Below are positions 25,040 through 33,728 of a stretch of DNA of 33,728 nt, one piece after another (position 1 is the stretch's first letter; the number at the start of each line of letters is the position of its first letter). The stretch spans positions 1 to 33,728 of the forward strand of contig JALHOR010000005.1 in assembly GCA_022842885.1 (NCBI GenBank), in the 5' to 3' direction. The DNA is from Anaerolineae bacterium (GTDB taxonomy: Bacteria; Chloroflexota; Anaerolineae; Aggregatilineales; Phototrophicaceae). A program made the position numbers and the translations under genes. Below the pieces are notes generated by a model. The model did not search any database. It was not told where the DNA came from and saw only the letters and a list, made by a program, of their open reading frames with translations.

Positions 25040-28000
25040 ATGCACCCGACCTTTCAGCGTCGTCAATTCAGTGGTACACGCATTAGCCTGCGGTTATTGG
25101 GGCTATTGTTAGTACTGCTGTTGGCAGTTCCGGTTTTTGGGCAGGAAGCACCTGCTGAAACCACTGCCGAACCCGCAGAAGTTACTTTGCCTGTTCCGGC
25201 AGAATCCACGCCTAGCGTGGCAAATACTGAAATGCCACAAACGACAGCCGAAGCGCCCGTTGCCAATGCGACAGCTTCCGAAACTTCGGTTTATATCACT
25301 ACTTTCACCGATGATTTTACCGATTGGGTAGGTGAAGGTTGGACGGGCGAAGGTTGGGCATTGAGCGCAGATGGCGACGATGCTTATCTGACAACAACAT
25401 TAGCACAAGCCCCGCTTGCTATCACTGACTTTGTTCAGGCAGATTTCGCGCTTTCGGCACGGCTGAAAATGGATGCTGATAACACCGCTGAAATTGCGGT
25501 GCGTTCTGACAAAGAAAGCTACCGCGTGATATTCAATGCGCTTGGTGCAGCCCGTTTATATCGCGGCGAATTACTGCTGGCAGCGGGTGTAGCGGCTGCA
25601 ACAGACGAACCCACTTGGTTCGATGTGACAATTACAGCAGCGGACGCAACCATTGGCATCAGTGTTAATGGTGTTCCGCAAATTGCGTATACTGACCCTG
25701 CCCCACTTGGCGCAGGTTTAATTATTTTTAGCAGTGGTCTGGATAACACAGGCAGCGTAGCTTTAGATAATGTTGCGGCAGCGGTGGTGGATGCAACAAC
25801 CACTATCATTGTACTTCCGGCAACACCTGAACCTGCTATCACGGCAACCGACGCTCCCGTTGCTGAAGCAACAACCGAAATTCTGGCAACAGAAGAAGTC
25901 GTTTTAGAAACCCCCACTGCTACTGAAGAAGCAGTTGCCGAAATAAAAACTTACATTGTGTTAAGTGCCGATTTCAGCACCGAACCCACCGAATGGGCAG
26001 TGAGTGGCGCGAACATTGTGGCAGCGGAAGAAACCAATCCCGCGCTCTTATTTGCCACTGGCAGCGCATTTGCCCCTGCCGAAGCCCTCAATTTGAATGA
26101 ATTTCAGTTGACCGCGCGGTTTAATCTGCTGGCAACTGGTGATTTTGCGCTAGCATTAGCGCCTTACAACATTACCATCAACAAAGATGGTGTATCGCTG
26201 GCACATGGCGATGTTATCCTTGCCGCTGGCAGTGCTGAGGATGTGTTGGCACTGAATAGCTGGCATACCCTATCAGTGACTGCCCAAACAGGCGTGTTGA
26301 CGGTTATAGTCAATGATATTCCCGCGCTAGTAACAGGTTTGCCAGAAGATTATGCCCTCACCGAATTTGCCTTTAGTGCCAGCGATAGCTTGATGCTAGA
26401 CGATGTGGTGCTAAGTGCTTTTGGCGAAAAACCGGAAGAAGTGCTGTCCACGGCGATTCCGATGGCAGTAGACCCGGCAACCAAAGTTGCCCCAAGCCTA
26501 TTGACATTGGTCGAAGCGACCTTAAATGGCGATGGCGAAACAGCCACAGTTGAAATTGCCAATCGTCAATTGGATATTGATAGTGATGGCTTGCTGCACC
26601 TTTTAGTTTGGTTCAGTGAAGGTAGTGATATTGCGCCCGTCATCGCTGAAGCAGGCGGCAGCGTCATTGCTGTTACCGCTAACAATGCTGAAGTTTATCT
26701 CCCCTTATCCGGGATTCAGACGGTCTTAGAAAACAGCGCCGTTATTTGGTTAGACACCCCCATTTTGGCATCGTCAACAGGCCCAGTCGGCGCAAACGCT
26801 GGTCCCGGCGGCTTGCAATCATTTGATGCACTCGGTGTCGAAGATTGGCACAGTGCCGTGGCGGCTGTTCGTGGCGCGGGCGTCAAAATCGCCGTCATTG
26901 ATACTGGCTTTAACTCCAGCCAAGGCATGTTTCCATATTCTGGAGAATACACCTGCTTGACTAGCACAATACTGGGTTCTGGTGTCGCTGCATCGAATAA
27001 TAACCATGGTGCCAGTGTGGTGCAAGTCATCTGCGATATTGCGCCTGATTCACAAGTTTCGTTATACCAAGCCAATAGCTACGGCACATTACGCAATGCT
27101 ATTGCCCAAGCACGGGCAGATGATATGGATGTCATCTTAATTGCGCTGGATTTGGGTGTGGCGGCTACCCCCGGTGATGGCACTGGCAACCACAATAACC
27201 CGGCTCAAGACCCCTATAATCAAATTTCACTTGCCCGCAACGAAGGGCGCGTGGTTATCGCTGCGGCTGGCAATAACAATGGTCGGCAAACCACCTTCAA
27301 CTATAGCGGTGGCTTTGTCAGCTTTACGGTTATTGTGCGTCCCACCGAATTTGTGAATGTCAGTTACAGCACAGCTAATTGGTTCTCCACGAACAATCGT
27401 CCCAAAATTAGTTTGGGGGCATTTGACGGCAACTCTGCTGGTGCGCCGGAGGCAGGTGATCAACTTTCTGCTGCTGGCTGTACGCCGACAAGAGATCAAG
27501 ATGACGATACCATCAATGATTCATGCCTCGTCACCGTTGTGGTGAACGGATTTTGGAGTGGTGGTGGTCCAGTGACTATTCAAATCCAAGTCACTGGGGA
27601 CGGGGCAATTGATTCCGCCCCTGCAACTGCCATTGCCTATGCAGGCAATATTGGTCGCCCCGCTGATTCACCCGATGCGATTGCGGTTGGTGCGCTCTGT
27701 TCGGATTTTACGCGCAACTATAAAATTTTGCCCGATAGCTCCAAGGGTCCGGTGTATCAAGCAAATGGAACAGCGCCGGCGTCGTGGACATTCCCGTTAA
27801 ATCGTATCGAAACGAAGCCAGAAATTGTCAGCTTGGCGAGTGTAGATACTTCGTTTGGGTCAGTTATATCTGTACCAGACCCAGATCCAGATCCTTTAGA
27901 TGAATTTGGAATCGGGGATTATTGCAACAGCGGTTTCAGCGGCACATCTGCCGCCGCTGCCCATGTTGCTGGGATGGTGGCACTGCTGAAATCTAATACT

Positions 28001-31000
28001 AGCAATGTCAGCATGACTGGAGCAACCGCAACCTCGTTTAATCCTGATGTGGCATTGGGTGGACCCGAAAGTGCCGTAGATAATATCCTAAACTATCTAC
28101 AAAGCCGTGTGGTCGAAATGCCCTTTGGTTCGCAAGCCAACGGTTTTGATATGCAATATGGCGCAGGCATGACCGTTTTGGGGTCGCCAAAGTTCAACCT
28201 AAACAACACTATCAATTCTAATGTGCCACCGAACCAATTTGACTTGACAGAGTGCACCCAATTTAAATATGTTGGGCTGGCAAATCCCGGCGATACCTTG
28301 ATGGGCGATGTCAATTTTCTTGGCACAATTGACCATCCCTATCTGCATCCGGCAGATGCCATTGCCGATGTCACCCTACCGAATACCTGTGTCGTTCTGA
28401 TGCCGGGCGAATATGTCTCGCCGCTGCTCATCAATGGTATCTTTGGTCAACCGGGGACAACCCCCAAAACCATCGTTACTTCCTATGATGATGTGACCAG
28501 CGCAGTTAATCCGCCCAGCATCTTCTGGATGAATGCCCAGTATTATGACAACACCAATATTCTATTTAGCACTACCAAAGTGAGCGATTTGTACCATACC
28601 GGGCAAATCTACTTCAACAATGGTGCCAATGGGGTGATGTTCAGCGGGTTCAACTTCATCTTCACCAAGACGCAAGCTGGCAATACTGGGAACGGTATCC
28701 GTGAACCACAAGTTGCCATCTTCTTTAACAGTCAAAATTCCGGCATTCGCCGTAGCACCATGGGCGAAGTTACCCTTGATGGCATTACTTATACTGGATG
28801 GAACAGCACCGAAGTCACCCCTATTCGTATTTTGGGTGGCAGCCATGGCACAACCATTGAAGATAATACATTTATCAACAACCGAGTACCATTTCCCGGT
28901 GGCGTACCTGCAACAGCGGTTGAAGTACGTGACTCCGGTACTAACGCTAACCGTGTGCGTTTTGAGTACAACGAAGTGCGCGGCAATGTTAGCCTGAACA
29001 GTTCGTTTGGTCCTAACGACTGGTCAGCCACTTTCTGGGCGGATAACAGCGCCGTGGATGTAGTGAACAATGCCTTTGTGAATAACCTTGCCGAAACTAT
29101 CGTCCAAACACGCACGACTGCCCCCGGATCCCCCAGTGGCAGCACGCTAGAGACCCGCATCATGGGCAATGTTATTCTGAGCAATACGACTGATAGCAGT
29201 GATACCCTGGGTTCTGGCGGTCCTATTGTGAATATATACTATGTTCGCAATTTCTATTTCTTGAATAACACCGTCATCAACAACCTGACAGCCGATGCGT
29301 TATATGGTGCCATCATCGCACGCGGTGATGCCATTCCTGATAACTTTCCAGCTTTGGGCAGCATTGTTAATGACGCTGACCAAAAATGGGAAATCCATAA
29401 CAATCTGATTTACGATAATGTGATAGACAAAGGGCTGGTCATTGATACAGTTGTTATTGATGATGCCCTCGGTTACGAATGCGACCGTATCGGTAGCACT
29501 ACCAATAATTTAGGCGCACAACACAATTGGTTCTTTGCCAATGTACGCCCCGACCCCAGCCTTACACCAGCATCGGGGGGTGTTTGCGAAGCATCGCTGG
29601 TAGCCAGTGCCAATGACAATATTCGGGGGATTGACCCGGCTACGCATTTCTTGGGTTATTACCTGAATAACGATAGCATCCCCGATAACAATATTCCGTT
29701 GAATCTGGTGGATTTCACCCCCGATTATTATGCCATGCGACAAATGACTGATAATCCGCAAACCTTCTCGGCAGCAGTAGATTTCGGTGATGAAGACCTG
29801 AACGGGATTATTGACCCACTGGATTTTGACCGCGACTTCAGCGGACGGAACAACCGCATCATTGATATGACGATTGCCAATCCTAACCCGCCGCCCTTGC
29901 GTCTAGATTATCCGACTACGACCCCACCCGGCGCGACATTAGGCTTAGTTGATATTGGTGCCTTTGAATTTAGCCCATTGACTATCAACGACGACAACGA
30001 CCCAGACGATCCTGATTTCACGCTGCCGCCCTTCGTGGAAGATAGTTCCATGCAGATTGATATGGAAGCAGTGCGCGTGCCAGTTCCGGGCAGTGGCTTA
30101 CGTCCATTGGTCGAAGGCGGTTTTGGTGATTTAACCTTTACCATCAACAGCTATGCTGTGGCACATGAGTATGGCGTACAATGCACCTATGGTACATTCA
30201 CAGAAATGAATAAAGGTTTCAACGTAACCGGTAGTGTGATTAAATACTGCCCGCCGTTGCATTACTATACAGATGACACACTCACAGCCAATCCCGAAAT
30301 CAATGGCATTTGGCCCAATGAAGTCGTCGTCAATTACACGGTAGCTGATGAATCCGGTACTTCTAAAGATGGTATCTTGCGCTTTGCCATTACGCCAACC
30401 GATGATACACCCATTAACACTGTGCCGGGTTATCAGTATACGGCGACTGGTTCGGAAGGTTCAGTCATTGTTCAATTGCGCCCCTATGTGGTCTTTAACC
30501 CATTTGAGGTGGAATTTGCTCAAAACGATGCCGCTGATTTCCCATATATCTATGGCAACCCGCAAGAAGCTGAACCACTGGAATTCAGAACCTGCGAAAA
30601 CCCCCTGTTGTTTGATACGCCGCAGTTGGCGACAGCTTTCAGCAATATTTCTATAGATGGCAAAATCACTATTGTGACGGCTGATGGGCAAAGCGGCTGC
30701 CGTGACTTCACTTACGATGTTGAAGACCGCAATGGGTTTAAAAAGCAAATGCGCGTTACCTTGCGTATTTTCAATACTATTCCGGTCAAAGGCTTGTACG
30801 ATGATGCCAGCTTCGTCTTTACGTATACCAACAGCGATGGTGTTGAACCAGGCGATTGGTATGCTGAATCCAGCTTAACAAGCATCAATAACACACTGCA
30901 TACCACCACAACATCGGGTGATTATGCCAGTTTCAAATTCCGTGGCACCGGTTTTGTGCTATATATGAACGGGCGCTTCTCCTACGATCAATGGCAATTG

Positions 31001-33728
31001 CGTTTGTTCCGTGAGACGCCAACCTTTACGGAATTGAATCCCCTTAATTGGATATTGGAACCGACTTCCAATAACAATGTCTACAAAACAACCTACTCGG
31101 CTGGTCCAACTAGCCTTAACTGCTCGACGCGGGCAACACCTTCGCAGACCAGTTTGACAGACACAATCTATGGTGGGTATACCGTGTCTTGCGAAGGCAC
31201 TACATATGGGCTATATGGGGTTCAACTTGTCAACCTGAGCCAAGGGTATCCGTTGACGATTGATGCCGTCAGCATCTTGGATAGCACTGAGGGCGACCCA
31301 AATCCCGACCCATTGCAGCCCGGTTATTACGATGTTGACCAACTTGCTATTCGCAACATCTTCAATAATGAATGGCAGCAACTGACCCAGTTTGGGTTAT
31401 CGAACACTATTGCCTTCAGCACAAAAAACAGCGGTTCATTGCCGGGTGCCAGTTTCTCGTTCACCTTCACCAATGCCAAGGGTTTCTCATTAGGGACAAC
31501 GCTGGATTATCTGATTGGTGCAACTTATCGTATCTGTGTAAAAAATCTAACAGATGTTGGAACACCGGACATTTGCCAAGATTATAATAACACACCTAAT
31601 CCAGCAACAACGTTCACAGCCTACAATACTTTCCGCCCGTTCTGGGGCTATTCACCCGATAAAATTTATCAAGTGACGGTCAGCAATATCAATGTTCCTC
31701 TATTTGGGCGATTGTTGATTGACTCTATCGTTATTTATCCCGATACCTTAAGTCCGCAAGGAACGATGCTGGGAACATACGAAGATGATCAGTTTAACAT
31801 GTTCGCTTTTGGAAATGGGATTGATGATAGCTGGGCACCAGATGCCACCATCTACAGCTATATAACATCTAATGGTACTGTTACCTTGATGAATTACTAC
31901 ACTGGGTCATTCGCAGGTCCATTTGTTGGATTTGAAATTGATGCCAATGCTGATACAGTGTACTTCAAATATCTGTACACTTATTCGGATAGCACCCAGT
32001 GGTATGTCTGTGTTGACCGTGCGCTTGGTACGGCGGCTGTCAACGATTTTGGTAAATGTATTATCATTAACAGCCGCCCAGTCGGCTCTGAACCAGCTTA
32101 TCGCGTAGTTAACACAGATGGGACGCTCACGAATGGCGATGAGTTGATACAACCCACTTTAGGGCAACTCATTATTCGTGAAAGCATGTTTGCCAGCGAC
32201 ACTTGGGGACCCGGTGCCAATGGCAAACATACCATCGAAATGTTTAGTGTTACCAATGAAGCATTCAATGTAGACCGAGTAACTGTCTTAAACAGCAATA
32301 GCAGTTTGCCCGCAGGTCTGTACGAGGATTTCACCAGCAATATTCAATATTTAGCTCAGAATACACCTGGAACATTTACCGCCTCTAACCCAGTGCTGAT
32401 GAATTATACGACTAACTATTATGAGTCTGAGTTTAACCTCAACACAATTGAGGCTTACTATGACTCAGGTGGCAGCAGTATCCAAACGGGTAGAACTATT
32501 TATGGTTTGCAAGGTCCCGGTGGTGTGGGCAATGCGATTGCCTTTAATATTCAAGGGACGGGGTTTGCACCTATCTTCCGCATGGATTACTTCTCAGATG
32601 CTGTCAAGATATGCTGGATGAATCCGCCCAAAACCGCACCTTTTGACTCGGCAGAAATTAACGATGTGTTGAGCAATGGGATTTGCCATAGTGTAGATAA
32701 CGAATCGCTCTACACGGTTTACCAAGCCGAGCGCCCCATTTTAGGTTTGCCCAACAACACCTATACTGTCGTATTGTTGATGGATCATGACAATAATTTG
32801 CCGACTCAGCATCCGTATTATGCAATGCCTTTGCAGATGTGGTTTGATGGGGTGAATGTCTATAATACCAATCCAGCGACTCTGACGCCGTTGACCAACA
32901 ATATCAAAAACGAAGCTAGTTATGTTAATCGCCTGTCGGAGAACAAATTCCATTATCTAGGCAGTGGTTGGCAGACAAATTCGCTGTATTATCTGCCACA
33001 ATCCAATGCTGATTATGATTGGGTTACAACTGCGGAGGCTTCTGTAGGTGCGGGGGTGATGTTCCGCGTGAACACCGGCGGTAGTAACGCGAATGCCTTA
33101 GTCATTTATCGTGACATAAACTATGGCTATGCCGATTACGAAGTCTGTTCGCAAATCATCGGCAGCCCGCAAACTCGTCGCTGCTCAACCGTAGACAATG
33201 ACTCAGGCATTGGTAATCAAATTCCAGTTACGGTCTACTTGAATGATACCCCATCAGCCAATGAATATGTTGTTACCATTTTGGGTAGCACCCGCGGTCT
33301 GATGCTGCTTGATGCTATCAAACCCGTAATAACTGCCCCATTGACCGCTGGTCTCTATGATGACCATGCTCCCGGCATTCGTTATGATAGCTCAGTCGTC
33401 AGTTTGGCAATCAATGGCGATATGGAAAGCGACCTTGCCAATGTAATGTGGTCAGGTGTAGCCCCTGTCTCTGATGTTGCACGGATGTACAATGCTTACA
33501 GTGGTTTCTTCTCGCTTGGTTTCCGTCCAGGTGCTGGTGGTGGAGTCTCTAGTTTGCCTTTGCCTGTCAAAGCTGGACGCGAATATACTGTCAGTGGACG
33601 TGTCTATATTGGGCAGAATTATGATGCCACACTCACCATGCAACTATATAATGGCGGAACACCTGTTGGATCTGCGATTACATTGGATGCCAATACATTA
33701 CCGATATTTGCATGGCACCCCATGCGCT
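25040..33728 (+). CDS. Giant secreted subtilisin-like (S8) multidomain protein, at least 2,896 aa, runs off right edge
   Basis: One frame stays open from the ATG at 25040 (GGGGAGG 6 nt upstream) to the window end. It begins with a signal peptide (LRLLGLLLVLLLAVPVFG, then QEAP) and a Thr/Glu/Pro-rich linker. Next come two LamG-like or related beta-sandwich domains (about 90-255 and 308-475) and an I9-like propeptide region (about 510-570). The S8 protease domain has Asp621 (KIAVIDTGF), His656 (NNHGASV), oxyanion Asn745 (VVIAAAGNNN) and Ser970 (FSGTSAAAAHVAGM). A right-handed beta-helix follows (about 1080-1630, ending near a choice-of-anchor-Q-like DIGAFE at 1638), then a cadherin/Ig-like part and divergent repeated modules from 1918. 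It should act outside the cell as an adhesive protease. Its end, including any surface anchor, lies outside the window. Confidence 0.92.
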   Translation, partial: MHPTFQRRQFSGTRISLRLLGLLLVLLLAVPVFGQEAPAETTAEPAEVTLPVPAESTPSVANTEMPQTTAEAPVANATASETSVYITTFTDDFTDWVGEGWTGEGWALSADGDDAYLTTTLAQAPLAITDFVQADFALSARLKMDADNTAEIAVRSDKESYRVIFNALGAARLYRGELLLAAGVAAATDEPTWFDVTITAADATIGISVNGVPQIAYTDPAPLGAGLIIFSSGLDNTGSVALDNVAAAVVDATTTIIVLPATPEPAITATDAPVAEATTEILATEEVVLETPTATEEAVAEIKTYIVLSADFSTEPTEWAVSGANIVAAEETNPALLFATGSAFAPAEALNLNEFQLTARFNLLATGDFALALAPYNITINKDGVSLAHGDVILAAGSAEDVLALNSWHTLSVTAQTGVLTVIVNDIPALVTGLPEDYALTEFAFSASDSLMLDDVVLSAFGEKPEEVLSTAIPMAVDPATKVAPSLLTLVEATLNGDGETATVEIANRQLDIDSDGLLHLLVWFSEGSDIAPVIAEAGGSVIAVTANNAEVYLPLSGIQTVLENSAVIWLDTPILASSTGPVGANAGPGGLQSFDALGVEDWHSAVAAVRGAGVKIAVIDTGFNSSQGMFPYSGEYTCLTSTILGSGVAASNNNHGASVVQVICDIAPDSQVSLYQANSYGTLRNAIAQARADDMDVILIALDLGVAATPGDGTGNHNNPAQDPYNQISLARNEGRVVIAAAGNNNGRQTTFNYSGGFVSFTVIVRPTEFVNVSYSTANWFSTNNRPKISLGAFDGNSAGAPEAGDQLSAAGCTPTRDQDDDTINDSCLVTVVVNGFWSGGGPVTIQIQVTGDGAIDSAPATAIAYAGNIGRPADSPDAIAVGALCSDFTRNYKILPDSSKGPVYQANGTAPASWTFPLNRIETKPEIVSLASVDTSFGSVISVPDPDPDPLDEFGIGDYCNSGFSGTSAAAAHVAGMVALLKSNTSNVSMTGATATSFNPDVALGGPESAVDNILNYLQSRVVEMPFGSQANGFDMQYGAGMTVLGSPKFNLNNTINSNVPPNQFDLTECTQFKYVGLANPGDTLMGDVNFLGTIDHPYLHPADAIADVTLPNTCVVLMPGEYVSPLLINGIFGQPGTTPKTIVTSYDDVTSAVNPPSIFWMNAQYYDNTNILFSTTKVSDLYHTGQIYFNNGANGVMFSGFNFIFTKTQAGNTGNGIREPQVAIFFNSQNSGIRRSTMGEVTLDGITYTGWNSTEVTPIRILGGSHGTTIEDNTFINNRVPFPGGVPATAVEVRDSGTNANRVRFEYNEVRGNVSLNSSFGPNDWSATFWADNSAVDVVNNAFVNNLAETIVQTRTTAPGSPSGSTLETRIMGNVILSNTTDSSDTLGSGGPIVNIYYVRNFYFLNNTVINNLTADALYGAIIARGDAIPDNFPALGSIVNDADQKWEIHNNLIYDNVIDKGLVIDTVVIDDALGYECDRIGSTTNNLGAQHNWFFANVRPDPSLTPASGGVCEASLVASANDNIRGIDPATHFLGYYLNNDSIPDNNIPLNLVDFTPDYYAMRQMTDNPQTFSAAVDFGDEDLNGIIDPLDFDRDFSGRNNRIIDMTIANPNPPPLRLDYPTTTPPGATLGLVDIGAFEFSPLTINDDNDPDDPDFTLPPFVEDSSMQIDMEAVRVPVPGSGLRPLVEGGFGDLTFTINSYAVAHEYGVQCTYGTFTEMNKGFNVTGSVIKYCPPLHYYTDDTLTANPEINGIWPNEVVVNYTVADESGTSKDGILRFAITPTDDTPINTVPGYQYTATGSEGSVIVQLRPYVVFNPFEVEFAQNDAADFPYIYGNPQEAEPLEFRTCENPLLFDTPQLATAFSNISIDGKITIVTADGQSGCRDFTYDVEDRNGFKKQMRVTLRIFNTIPVKGLYDDASFVFTYTNSDGVEPGDWYAESSLTSINNTLHTTTTSGDYASFKFRGTGFVLYMNGRFSYDQWQLRLFRETPTFTELNPLNWILEPTSNNNVYKTTYSAGPTSLNCSTRATPSQTSLTDTIYGGYTVSCEGTTYGLYGVQLVNLSQGYPLTIDAVSILDSTEGDPNPDPLQPGYYDVDQLAIRNIFNNEWQQLTQFGLSNTIAFSTKNSGSLPGASFSFTFTNAKGFSLGTTLDYLIGATYRICVKNLTDVGTPDICQDYNNTPNPATTFTAYNTFRPFWGYSPDKIYQVTVSNINVPLFGRLLIDSIVIYPDTLSPQGTMLGTYEDDQFNMFAFGNGIDDSWAPDATIYSYITSNGTVTLMNYYTGSFAGPFVGFEIDANADTVYFKYLYTYSDSTQWYVCVDRALGTAAVNDFGKCIIINSRPVGSEPAYRVVNTDGTLTNGDELIQPTLGQLIIRESMFASDTWGPGANGKHTIEMFSVTNEAFNVDRVTVLNSNSSLPAGLYEDFTSNIQYLAQNTPGTFTASNPVLMNYTTNYYESEFNLNTIEAYYDSGGSSIQTGRTIYGLQGPGGVGNAIAFNIQGTGFAPIFRMDYFSDAVKICWMNPPKTAPFDSAEINDVLSNGICHSVDNESLYTVYQAERPILGLPNNTYTVVLLMDHDNNLPTQHPYYAMPLQMWFDGVNVYNTNPATLTPLTNNIKNEASYVNRLSENKFHYLGSGWQTNSLYYLPQSNADYDWVTTAEASVGAGVMFRVNTGGSNANALVIYRDINYGYADYEVCSQIIGSPQTRRCSTVDNDSGIGNQIPVTVYLNDTPSANEYVVTILGSTRGLMLLDAIKPVITAPLTAGLYDDHAPGIRYDSSVVSLAINGDMESDLANVMWSGVAPVSDVARMYNAYSGFFSLGFRPGAGGGVSSLPLPVKAGREYTVSGRVYIGQNYDATLTMQLYNGGTPVGSAITLDANTLPIFAWHPMR
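30791..33728 (+). repeat. Tandem divergent modules (about 140-210 aa) within the giant subtilase
   Basis: Protein-level repeats begin at 30791 (GLYDDASF), 31322 (GYYDVDQL), 31772 (GTYEDDQF), 32315 (GLYEDFTS), about 32936 (SENKFHYLGSGW, degenerate) and 33350 (GLYDDHAP). The first four and the last start with G-x-Y-[DE]. Units reach a central GTGF/KGF-like strand, then a Cys pair spaced about 11-20 residues (for example YRICVKNLTDVGTPDICQ, and WYVC to FGKC), and close with a strand such as LLIDSIVIYP or LTIDAVSIL. Paired Cys suggests a disulfide in each unit. The sixth copy is cut by the window edge. DNA identity between copies is low, so the duplication is old. Confidence 0.6.

Noticed and set aside
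25137..32621. Many frames of 60-130 codons on both strands inside the last 8.7 kb
   Set aside because: They lie in other frames of the single giant reading frame, lack ribosome sites and show no family motifs. The giant frame carries clear domains throughout.
1..33728. CRISPR arrays, tRNA or rRNA genes, intact insertion sequences
   Set aside because: No regularly spaced direct repeats, cloverleaf-like segments, ribosomal RNA signatures or transposase frames were seen on reading. A tRNAscan or Infernal run would be needed for full certainty.

Overview
This 33.7-kb window looks like a chromosomal segment of a Chloroflexota bacterium, probably Anaerolineae-like. The reasons are its roughly 50% GC, an ABC/GldG/DUF4340 cluster, Uma2-family genes, small lipoprotein-like and membrane proteins, and a huge secreted subtilase with repeated beta-rich modules. 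This placement is inference from gene content. No rRNA, tRNA, CRISPR array or intact insertion sequence was seen.

Region 1 (1-7273, minus strand) is an arginine/carbamoyl-phosphate operon read argC-argB-argD-argJ-carA-(102-aa protein)-Uma2 protein-carB; carB runs off the left edge. The argJ-type acetyl recycling enzyme implies the cyclic ornithine pathway, and carA/carB supply carbamoyl phosphate for citrulline. Upstream of argC is a complete-looking transcription-attenuation leader: a good sigma-70 promoter, a 27-codon reading frame with six arginine codons in eight positions, then an intrinsic terminator ending 14 nt before argC. This is the most interesting element here. Two accessory genes and a probable DUF2442 remnant sit between carA and carB.

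Region 2 (7415-11865, plus strand) holds a GNAT acetyltransferase and a four-gene ABC exporter set (ATPase, permease, GldG-like protein, DUF4340 protein). Region 3 (11866-16733) has the primary sigma factor gene behind a long upstream region with inverted repeats and a 5' hairpin. It is followed at 4-10 nt spacing by a LiaF-like membrane protein, a second GNAT enzyme, and a polytopic membrane protein with GAF-like and helix-turn-helix-like parts.

Region 4 (16734-21587) holds a three-S1-domain RNA-binding protein with a perfect-consensus promoter and a hairpin after it, then ftsK overlapping a family-4-like glycosyltransferase. Region 5 (21588-25039) is a small-gene accessory zone: an AT-rich secreted protein on the plus strand, then on the minus strand a Uma2 C-terminal fragment, a VOC protein, a SRAP (YedK/HMCES-type) protein and two small membrane proteins.

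Region 6 (25040 to the right edge) is one uninterrupted reading frame of at least 2,896 codons with no stop in the window. It encodes a secreted protein: signal peptide, two LamG-like domains, a subtilase domain with a recognisable Asp/His/Ser triad, a right-handed beta-helix, and five to six divergent tandem modules, most with a Cys pair.
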